64,000 bases of DNA from Ceratobasidium sp. AG-K (lineage: Eukaryota; Basidiomycota; Agaricomycetes; Cantharellales; Ceratobasidiaceae), in the NCBI GenBank assembly GCA_037039685.1, contig JAWNGF010000015.1:821001-885000 (forward strand). The letters run 5' to 3'. The translations under genes and the position numbers were made by a program. The notes under the pieces are model-generated. The model saw nothing but the letters and a program-made list of their open reading frames with translations, searched no databases and was not told the DNA's origin. Each line of letters starts with the position of its first letter. Within the stretch, counting starts at the first letter, position 1. Below are positions 42,545 to 51,720 of the stretch, one piece after another.

Positions 42545-44174
42545 ATGTCTACAAATGCTTCAACACCCATTGAACGGGGATTGCAAGAAGATACAGTCTC
42601 AAGACCAACGTCCACTACAAGCATACAAAGAGGACCTAGTAGAGCCACTAGACCAGCCTCATCACTCAGCAAAAGCGCACTTGCACACACACAAGCAGGG
42701 GGTCCAGCCCCATCACAAGTACCCAGCAGAAGTACAGTACCAGGAACATTTCAACCAGAAGTATCACTAGTCAAAGAACACCCTCAAGAGGAAGAACAGG
42801 AACCTGGTGACGAAACTTATGTACCGGAACCAGAAGTAATAACAACTCCTCGTTGAGGGTTGGGGTTTGGCTACTTTTCCACCCAGCCCAAGCCACATGG
42901 TGGAGTCTTGCTGGTTCCAATTTGTCCTCCACCCACACCGCAAATCCCACACATCTTGGGAATAATCACCAATATAGGACCCATTCCTCTGTCCATCCCT
43001 GAAAGACCGCAGCTGCAGGACCATCCGTGGACCATTGACCTGTTAGCAATAGCTCTTCCAGCACACCAAGAACTGCCATTCAGAGCTTAGATGAACTAGA
43101 CGATCTCTTAAGCAGACGTCACAATGCAACTCTAAGAGTCATTGAAGGACTAAGAGTCGGCCTCACACAAAGAATCACGGGGCTAGAGCAAGAAGCAAGA
43201 GTACTGGCAAACAATCAAGAAATTTTTAACAATACAATCAGGGGAATACAACAGTCCCTTATGGATATTCTTAATTCTACCTGTAATGCCAAACACAACA
43301 GTTACCTTATGGGAAGAGAAGTAGATACCATCCATAACAAAGTCACAAACACCCAGGGACTGGTAACAAATGTACAACAAGACCTTGACACAACACGTCA
43401 AGGACAGCTTCAGTGGAATGAAGCAATAACACAAGGAATCAAGCAAGTTAGAGAAGGATTCACAACACTAAACAAACAAGTAGCAACTGTGGAACAATCC
43501 ATTACCAACCTGAGGGAAGAAGTGGACAAAGTATCATTACATGCACCCAGCAATTGATCCGCACCTGAGGCTGAGTCTACAAGAATTGACAATCTGGAAC
43601 AGAGACTCCAAAACCTGCTCAACTCCCATAACGGAAGTTCACCAAGAAGACCAAAGGTCACTAGACCAGAAGCCTTCAATGGAAAGAAAGGGGAAGGAGC
43701 CAAAATGTTCATCACCCAGATGGAAAGCTACTTTGTTTGGCTAGGCAATCAATACAGTTCCGGACAAGAAAGGATTAGGGAAGCCCTAGCAAATTTTAAA
43801 TCAGATAACTGTTCCACCACCCACTGGGCACAAGTGCTTCTCTGATCAATGAACACCAGAGTACCAGATCCAAACCTGAGGTCATGGGAAACATTCAAAG
43901 CGCACCTCATGGAACAATTCTGCAACCCTAACAAGAAAGCAAAAGCAGAAGCCAAAATTTGGAAGTGCAAACAAGTCAACTTGGCAGCCAATTATGCAAT
44001 GGAATTCCGCTTCCACATGGTCAATGTGAATTGGGGAGAAGAAGCGCTGATCAATCAATTCAAGGAAGGACTCAAGCCAGAAATCAAAACAGAATTAGCA
44101 CAATTTGAACTCTCCCTTATCAACAAGGATGGAACCAAAAGATGTCTTAACCTAAACCAATGGATAACTCTAGC
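42545..44174 (+). pseudogene. gag: A4 gag, first part, interrupted
   Basis: A diverged family A gag beginning at the first ATG after the LTR. It is broken by TGA codons at 42854-42856, 43555-43557 and 43843-43845 and by frame changes in the N-terminal Pro-rich region (about 42857-43090). The coiled-coil and capsid regions are recognisable up to the A5 insertion at CTAGC. It resumes at 51448. Confidence 0.8.
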
Positions 44175-44652
44175 TGTCGTGAGCCATGCTCTCGCCATCG
44201 GACTTGTCTGCGTCTCATCCTTTCTCGTCTCTTGTGTTTGTGTTTGTGTTTGTTCTTTGTTTGTCTTTCCCCTTGTTTTTTCTGCCGCGTTGCCACCTTC
44301 TTGTGGTTATGTGTTACACTGTGTAACGCGGCTGTGCTTTGTACGAGCCATGTCTGTTCATACAGCATGACTCACACGGACGCTCCTGACTGGCTGTTTC
44401 GTTTGACTCATGTGGCTGCGCCTTGTATGACTCAACCACTTTGTGAATATATATAGAGGACCAACAAGCCTGGTAACCCCAGCTTGTTTTGTCTCGTCAA
44501 ACATCCCCTCTGAGTGACACTTAGAACCACCCCTACCCTCAAGAGCCTACAGACGCTTAAGTGTGTTGCGGTTCAAGAGGTCACTTAGGTCTTAGTGCCG
44601 TCCACTCTCCATCGCAGCTTGTCTCATAGCCACCCAGAAGAAGCTTACGACA
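44175..44652 (+). repeat. 5' LTR of A5
   Basis: A 478-bp LTR. It contains TATATATA at 44448-44455, the predicted start AGCTTGTTTTGT at 44481-44492 and a short TGTTTG microsatellite in U3. Confidence 0.95.
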
Positions 44653-44654
44653 TT

Positions 44655-44666
44655 ACAAAACAAGCT
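44655..44666 (+). promoter_or_regulatory. Self-complementary primer-binding site, A5
   Basis: ACAAAACAAGCT, two bases after the LTR, exactly complementary to 44481-44492. No ATG occurs between that predicted start and the gag ATG at 44682. Confidence 0.68.
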
Positions 44667-44681
44667 TAACAACATACAAAC

Positions 44682-46679
44682 ATGTCTATTCAAGAAGATG
44701 TAGGATCACGTCCCTCATCCACTATATCAACAAGAAGAGGACCCAGTCAAGCCGCAAGGCCCACAGGATCACTAAACGAGCAAGATATTGCAGAAGCTCA
44801 AGCGGGAGGACCTGCCCGATCTCGTCCCCAAAGTCAAACATCAATGCCGGGAGCTTTCGGCATTGCCGACATGACAACGGTACGAGAAGAAGAACCCACT
44901 ATCACGAATAGAGAACCAGGAGATCTTACAAATGACCCCACTCCAGCGGTAATTCGTATTCCGATTGGAAGTCCAGGGCCATCACGTCCCTTGTGGCCAC
45001 TGGGGCCTAGGAGACAATTCTTTTCTCCCCAACCCGAAGCCCATGGGGGTGTGTCGCTCGCCCCCATCAGACCTCCCCCTACACCACACATTCCCAATGT
45101 TCCCACAGTCCCTCAAATTGGAGGAACCATCACCAACGCAGGACCAATTCCAATGGCTTCCCAGCCAGTCACACCAGTGATTCCAGCACCACCATATGTT
45201 CCACAGGGTTACCCCAGACAATCGGCTCTGGTACAACAAAACGCCAGTGATCCAGGAAGCTCAAGTTCAAGTTCCAGCTCCAGCAGGAGGACCGTAATCA
45301 GTAATCTAGACGATCTGGATGATCTTCTAGAAGGAAGACACAACGCTGTCCTTAGGATCATAGGCGGGATGAGAGTCACTATCGATCGAAGGCTTGGCGG
45401 CCTAGAACAAGCCACACAAGTACTGGCAAACAACCAGCAAATCTTTAACGACTCCATCAACACCCTACAAGGCACCCTGACAGACATTCTGAATGCGGCT
45501 AGAAATGGCGAACATAATTCCTTTCTAGTCGGTCAAGACGTAACCCGCCTTCGAAATGAGGTTACCAACACTCAAGGACTCGTGAACAATGTTTGCGAAG
45601 AACTCAACACTACCAGACAAGGGCAACTCAAATGGAACGAGGCAGTAACACAAGGACTAGAAACCTTACGACAGGAAGGAACTTCCTTCACTACCAAAAT
45701 CACTGAAGTTCAGGAAGCCATCAACAATATGCGAGAAGAAATGGACAAAGCATCCCTGCATGGGATTCCGTCTAGGCGATCAAATTCTCCACCACATCCA
45801 GATGCAGAATCTACCAGGATCAACGAATTAGAACTAAGAATCCAACGACTGATCGAGAACCCGAACACCAGTAGCGGACCGCGTCGTCCAAAAGTTACTC
45901 GTCCAGAAGCCTTCGACGGAAAGAAAGGAGAAGGCGCTGAAATGTTCATTACGCAAATGGAGAGCTACTTGGTACGTCTAGGCAATCAATACACTTCCGA
46001 CGAAGAAAGGATCCGCGAAGCCCTAGCAGACTTCAAATCCGAGAACAAAGCCGCCACCCACTGGGCACAAGTACTCTTACGATCGCTTAACCAGGGAGAA
46101 ATTAACCAAAATCTCGCCTCATGGGAGGGGTTCAAAGCACACTTCATGGAACAGTTCAGCGACCCTAACAAAAAGGCTAAAGCTGAATCGGACATCCGAA
46201 AATGCAAACAGAACAACTCGGTAGCAAACTATGCTTCGGAATTCCGATATCTTCTGGTAGACGTAAACTGGGGACAGGAAGCTCTGATCAACCAATTCAA
46301 GGAAGGATTGAAGCCTGAAGTCAAAACCGAACTGGCTTGTTTTGAACTAACCCTGGTCAACGAAGATGGTACAGAACGAGAATTATCTCTTGACCGATGG
46401 ATATCAATCGCAATCTCTATTGATCAGAAACTACAAGCAATCAAGAACACAACAGGGAAAAAGACATTAACAGCATCCTCTAACTCTTCAAAAAGACTTC
46501 CAGACGAGGTTTACAAGGCTAGGATTTCCTCAAAACGTTGCCTGAAATGCGGATCAGACAAACACATGCTTGCCAAGTGCCCGGAGAAGGAATGGAAAAA
46601 AGAGGAACCCAACCTCAGAGGAAGAGAAGGAAAAATTGAAGAGGAACCCGAGTCGGGAAAAGGCGAGGTCTCCCTCTAA
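44682..46679 (+). CDS. gag: A5 gag, intact
   Basis: A 665-residue gag with the same layout as A3 gag: Ser/Pro-rich N-terminus, heptad-like centre, capsid region (PEAFDGKKG to NQFKEGLKPE). The C-terminal zinc knuckle is CLKCGSDKHMLAKC, where the usual glycine before the histidine is replaced by lysine. The tail after the knuckle is more acidic than in A3, but the slippery heptamer and stem are kept. The ATG at 44682 is the first after the predicted transcript start. Confidence 0.92.
   Translation: MSIQEDVGSRPSSTISTRRGPSQAARPTGSLNEQDIAEAQAGGPARSRPQSQTSMPGAFGIADMTTVREEEPTITNREPGDLTNDPTPAVIRIPIGSPGPSRPLWPLGPRRQFFSPQPEAHGGVSLAPIRPPPTPHIPNVPTVPQIGGTITNAGPIPMASQPVTPVIPAPPYVPQGYPRQSALVQQNASDPGSSSSSSSSSRRTVISNLDDLDDLLEGRHNAVLRIIGGMRVTIDRRLGGLEQATQVLANNQQIFNDSINTLQGTLTDILNAARNGEHNSFLVGQDVTRLRNEVTNTQGLVNNVCEELNTTRQGQLKWNEAVTQGLETLRQEGTSFTTKITEVQEAINNMREEMDKASLHGIPSRRSNSPPHPDAESTRINELELRIQRLIENPNTSSGPRRPKVTRPEAFDGKKGEGAEMFITQMESYLVRLGNQYTSDEERIREALADFKSENKAATHWAQVLLRSLNQGEINQNLASWEGFKAHFMEQFSDPNKKAKAESDIRKCKQNNSVANYASEFRYLLVDVNWGQEALINQFKEGLKPEVKTELACFELTLVNEDGTERELSLDRWISIAISIDQKLQAIKNTTGKKTLTASSNSSKRLPDEVYKARISSKRCLKCGSDKHMLAKCPEKEWKKEEPNLRGREGKIEEEPESGKGEVSL
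46655..46661 (+). promoter_or_regulatory. -1 frameshift heptamer and stem, A5 gag-pol
   Basis: G GGA AAA in gag phase, spacer GGCGA, stem arms GGTCTC (46667-46672) and GAGACC (46691-46696). The -1 frame then runs open across the gag stop into pol. Confidence 0.68.
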
Positions 46680-46681
46680 CC

Positions 46682-49600
46682 GTGTGTGGAGAGACCAACG
46701 AACCAGTAATGGAAACAATGTACCTTAGAGCTACCAGCAAATCAACAATTGTCTACACAAATATTACTGGAATCACAGGACCCATCACTACTCTCATTGA
46801 CTCGGGAGCATCAAGGAACTTCATCGACATCACTTGGGCACAAAGAAACAATGTGGCTCTAATTGAACTGCCAACACCTAGAAAAATAATTGGAATCCAA
46901 GGGAAGGAACTGTCACATCAAATCCAATTCAAAGCAAAGCTGGAATTTGAGTTACATGGGAAAAACTTCAAGCAAAACTTCTTTGCCATGCCTACTGGAG
47001 ATACACACTTGATTCTGGGGTTGGAATGGCTAGAGGAAGCCAATCCAATAATCGATTGGCTATCAAAAGAAATTTCCTGGCGACCAGACAACATCCTTGG
47101 AAAAGCCGGAGAAATCGAAGACATACCCGAAGAATTCAAAGATTATGCAGAAGTCTTTAGCGAGGAAAAATTTAAATGGATACCGGACCATCGTCCATAC
47201 AACTGTTGCATCGATTTGGTGGACGGAGCAGAACTCCCTAAACCGGCTAGGCCTATCCCACTCTCACCAGCAGAATCCATAGCCCTCAGAAAGTACCTAG
47301 ATGAGGAACTAGCAGCAGGCAAAATCTGACCGAGCAAATCACCAGTAGCCGCAGCAACCTTCTTTGTCAAAAAGGGACAGGACCCAAAGAACCTGGAAAA
47401 ACCTCCAGAACTCAGGTTGGTGCAACACTTCGGCCCGATCAACGAAATAACAAAGGACGACCGCTTCCCCATGCCACTGATGGAAGATCTCCTTGACAAG
47501 ATCAAGGACGCAAAAATCTTTTCTAAAATAGACTTGCGTATGGGGTTCAACAACATCCGAGTTAAAGAAGGAGACGAATGGAAAACAGCATTCCAAACCA
47601 AGGAAGGCCTCTTCGAATATATTGTCATGCGCTTTGGATTGAAAAATGCGCCGGCAACATTCCAACGATATATGAATCATATATTCCACGACCTGATTGA
47701 CATCTGTGTCGTTGTTTACATCGATGACATATTGATTTTCTCCAAAGACTGAAGCCAGCATGTGGAGGATGTCCAAAAAGTACTCAAAATCCTGTTAGAC
47801 AACAACCTCTTTGCAAAACTCCCAAAATGCGAATTCTTTGTCAAGAAACTTGTCTACACAGGAATAAATATTAGCGAGGAAGGAATATCAATGCAAGAGG
47901 AAAAGGTCAAAGCAATCAAGGAATGGAAGGAGCCAAGGACAGTCAAACAGGTCCAAGCCTTCCTAGGTTTCGCAAACTTTTACAGGCGATTCGTACCAAA
48001 CTTTAGCGGCCTGGCAAAACCCTTAACCGTTCTAACAAGGAAGGATCAGAAATGGAAATGGGAAGCAGAACAACAGGAGGCGTTCGATAACCTGAAAAAG
48101 GAAATATGCAAGGAACCAATACTGCAACATCCAGATCCAACAAAAGCTTACATTTTGGAAACCGACGCAAGCGGCATTGCTATGGGATTGATACTCTCTC
48201 AAAGACAAGACGACGGTTACTTACACCCCATCGCCTTCCTATCAAAATCCTTCAACGCTGCACAAATGAACTACGACGTTCACGACAAGGAATTGATGGC
48301 AATTGTGGAATCACTAAAACACTGGCGATTGCATCTAGAAGGAACAAGAGAACCGATAATAATCTACACCGATCACCGTAACCTGCAATATTGGAAGAAG
48401 GCAACTATGTTTAACCGACGACACGCTCGATGGCATCAAATACTGGCTTCTTACAAATTTGAAATAGTTTACCGCCCGGGAAACATGTCAACAAAGCCAG
48501 ACCTACTGTCCAGAAGATCGGATCATAGTGAAATACCAACAGCAGAGCAAATTATGATCAAGGAGGAACAGTTCAAAGGATTCGCCGGAGAAATCAAGTC
48601 AGATATCATTGCGGACATTAGGGAAGCACAAACCGAAGACGAGAGCATCAGGAAGATCATAGAATTGTGCAAAGAGAAGGAGACCCTACCCAAATCAGTG
48701 CAACAAGGAATTAGGAACTACAACTTCAAGGAAGACCTGCTCTGGATAGATGGAAGAATCTATGTACCAGAAGACAAAGACACTAGGCTAAAAATCCTCA
48801 GATTACACCACGATTCACCAATAGCAGGGCACCAGGGTCAAGCCCGAACGCTGGAGCTAATCTCAAGAAAGTACTACTGGCCTGGACTCAAGGCAACAGT
48901 AAACAAATACGTTGACTCTTGTGAGCAATGCCAAAGGGCAAAAGGAACAAAAAGCCAAGTACCACTGAAAGCACTCGAAATCCCGAACAGTCCATGGGAG
49001 GATATTGCATACGATTTCATAGTAAAACTCCCGAAATCACAAGGCAATGACAGCATTCTAGTGGTGGTGGATTGGTTCTCTTGCATGGCACACTTCATAG
49101 CCTGCAAAGAATCAACAACTGCAGATCAACTTGCCGACCTGTTCCTGAAGAACATTTGGAGATTACACGGCTTCTCACGAAGTACAGTTTCGGACAGAGG
49201 AACAACTTTCAACAGCAAGTTCCTGAAGGCCCTCTACCAAAAGATCGGAACGACACCAACGTTCAGCACGGCATATCATCCACAGACAGACGGAATAACG
49301 GAACAAATAAACCAGTGGATAGAAGCATGGCTTTGCACATTTGTTAACTACAGGCAAGACAACTGGGCCGAACTGCTCCCTATTGCAGAATTCTGCTACA
49401 ACAACCAGCGACATGGGATCACAGGAAAAACCCCATTCGAGATTGTCAACGGCAGAGAACCACTGTGGAATGTTCGAAGAGAAGCTACGACAATTCCTGA
49501 AGCAAATAAGAAAGCAAACAACTGGCAGGAAGTATGGGACGAAGCAAAAGCAGCTATGGAATGGCACAGGAGAAAGGACACAATGGAACACCAACCAAAA

Positions 49601-50041
49601 TACAAGGAGGACGACCTTGTCTGGCTTTACGGACAAAACATAAAAACAAACCGTCCCAACAAGAAACTTGACAACAAGAAACATGGTCCCTTCAAGATCA
49701 AGAAAATCATATCAAGCCACGCCTACGAATTGGAGCTTCCAAAAACCATGAGAATACACCCTGTGTTCCACAGCAATCTTCTTAGTCCATACAAAAAGGA
49801 TGAGAACTTTCATAGAAACCAACCCCGACCACCGCCGATCACAACAGAAGAAGGAGAGGAAGAATACAAAGTGGAGAAAATTGTGGACTGGAGGGAAACA
49901 AAGGACGGGTTGTTCTACAGGGTTAGATGGAAGGGTTATGATGAAAAAGAAGACACAGAACAACAGGCAGAGGATTTCGGTCACCTCGGAGTAATAATGA
50001 GGAAGTTCTTGAAGGATTTCCCAAACGCCCCAACACCATAA
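46682..50041 (+). pseudogene. pol: A5 pol with two TGA codons
   Basis: A 1120-codon frame including its terminal stop. Protease (DSGAS), reverse transcriptase (YIDD at 346-349), RNase H (ETDASG), integrase with zinc finger and DDE core, and a chromodomain-like tail (WKGYDEKEDTEQ) are all present and in phase. The only lesions seen are TGA at 47327-47329 and TGA at 47750-47752, both where sister copies read arginine. The frame opens without ATG in the -1 phase of gag. The terminal TAA lies just after the chromodomain, earlier than in A1 and A3. Confidence 0.9.
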
Positions 50042-50160
50042 AACTACAGGACAAGAAGTATTAAAGGGAGGGTGGAACGGGACGACAACACAACTTGCAG
50101 AACTTGCTCACATTCCAACTCGCTCTACACACTCAACGCACTAAACCTTTTTTGCACACT

Positions 50161-50919
50161 ATGACCGCCGTCACCCGTGCCACCATTGCCAACAACCTTG
50201 TCCGCGTTCTCGACGGGCCAGCCTTCCAGACGGCCCGCATCCTTGACTCGGGAGCAGCGCTCTACGTCTTCAAACGGTCCCAGCAAAGTCCAGGACAACT
50301 CCAATTCCGTGCCTCCAACAACATCCTGCACTCCGACCTGGGAGAATTCGAATGGGTTGGCAAAAAGTGGCCAACACGCATGCAGCTCCAGCAAAAAGAC
50401 ATCTACGTATGCTGAGGATGTGCAGCCTTCCAGGTGTCTGAAGCCGTGTTGCTATCCATGCACAAACTCGGGGTGGTCGAATGGGGACAAGAAGGAGCCT
50501 ATGGCAGCGAATGGGTTCCAGGATACGAAGGCTGCCCTCCCACTCTGAGGCCTCGTTGGGCCGACGCATGGGACAAGAACTTTGAAGCAGACTTGGCGGA
50601 TTGGAGGATGGAGCGGGGACGCTACCAGAGGGAGAAGTTCGAATGGAAGCCATTTTGGTGGCAGGAGAAGAATGCGGACCTGTCGCAATGGGAGGAGGTC
50701 AAGCCGGACGTACGGCAATGGGACAAGGACCATGTGGAGGAGCAGGAGAGGATCATGGACTGGTCCAAGGCGGACTGGACGGACAAAAGGACCTGGGAGA
50801 AGTGGGAGGAGCACTGCAATGAACCAGGTAACACTGTATTCAACCCCATCAATCTCACGGAGGAGGACGAGGTCGACTCCCTGGTTGAAAAGGTCGACAA
50901 GGACTGCTGGGTGCAGTAG
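50161..50919 (+). pseudogene. A5 ORF3 with one TGA
   Basis: The third ORF, 253 codons including the stop. The start ATG lies 120 nt after the pol stop. The single lesion is TGA at 50413-50415, in the CxxC motif region, where A4 has arginine and A1-A3 glutamine. The acidic Trp-rich half is conserved despite many substitutions (WWQEKN, DWSKADW, TWEKWEE). It ends 45 nt before the LTR. Confidence 0.75.
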
Positions 50920-50964
50920 ATCGGCCCTTTCAGGTTCCCCTCAAGGACCTTAAAGGGGGAGTAA

Positions 50965-51442
50965 TGTCGTGAGCCATGCTCTCGCCATCGGACTCGTCTG
51001 CGTCTCATCCTTTCTTGTCTCTTGTGTTTGTGTTTGTGTTTGTTCTTTGTTTGTCTTTCCCCTTGTTTTTTCTGCCGCGTTGCCACCTTCTTGTGGTTAT
51101 GTGTTACACTGTGTAACGCGGCTGTGCTTTGTACGAGTCATGTCTGTTCATACAGCATGACTCACACGGACGCTCCTGACTGGCTGTTTTGTTTGACTCA
51201 TGTGGCTGCGCCTTGTATGACTCAACCACTTTGTGAATATATATAGAGGACCAACAAGCCTGGTAACCCCAGCTTGTTTTGTCTTGTCAAACATCCCCTC
51301 TGAGTGACACTTAGAACCACCCCTACCCTCAAGAGCCTACAGACGCTTAAGTGTGCTGTGGTTCAAGAGGTCACTTAGGTCTTAGTGCCGTCCACTCTCC
51401 ATCACGGCTTGTCTCATAGCCACCCAGAAGAAGCTTACGACA
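50965..51442 (+). repeat. 3' LTR of A5
   Basis: A 478-bp LTR, preceded by the purine tract AAAGGGGGAG (50952-50961). Confidence 0.95.
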
Positions 51443-51447
51443 CTAGC

Positions 51448-51718
51448 AATCTCCATTGATCAGAAACTGCAACAAATCAAGACCTCCACTGGAAAGAAAA
51501 CATCTCAATCTACCACCACAGGCCAGACCTCTACAAAGCAGTTGCCAGATGAGGTATACAAGGCAAGGATGGCATCAAACCAATGTCTGAAGTGCAGACA
51601 AGAAGGACACCGTTCACTCAAATGCTCATCCAAGGAATGGATAACAACCAAACCCAGTGTAAAAGGAAGGGAAGCAACAATCACAGAAGAATTGGGAAAA
51701 GAAGGGGTCTCCCTCTAA
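51448..51718 (+). pseudogene. gag: A4 gag, zinc-knuckle end
   Basis: Continues the A4 gag after A5. It keeps the knuckle CLKCRQEGHRSLKC and ends with the same terminal residues as A1-A3. No stop occurs in this part before the TAA at 51716-51718. Confidence 0.82.
51694..51700 (+). promoter_or_regulatory. -1 frameshift heptamer, A4 gag-pol
   Basis: GGGAAAA in gag phase with the GGTCTC/GAGACC stem downstream. The pol frame is already open from 51583 and overlaps the end of gag. Confidence 0.65.
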
Positions 51719-51720
51719 CT

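Larger units (their letters stand above)
44175..51442 (+). mobile_element. A5: family A element inserted in A4 gag
   Basis: A full-length 7268-bp element with a perfect CTAGC duplication (44170-44174 and 51443-51447). The 478-bp LTRs differ at nine sites, all transitions (about 98%). Gag is intact. Pol and ORF3 together carry three stops, all TGA, with no frameshift seen. Confidence 0.96.

Noticed and set aside
44232..44270. CRISPR-like or functional repeat in the A5 LTR (TGTTTG units)
   Set aside because: A simple microsatellite within U3; no spacers, and the organism is a fungus.
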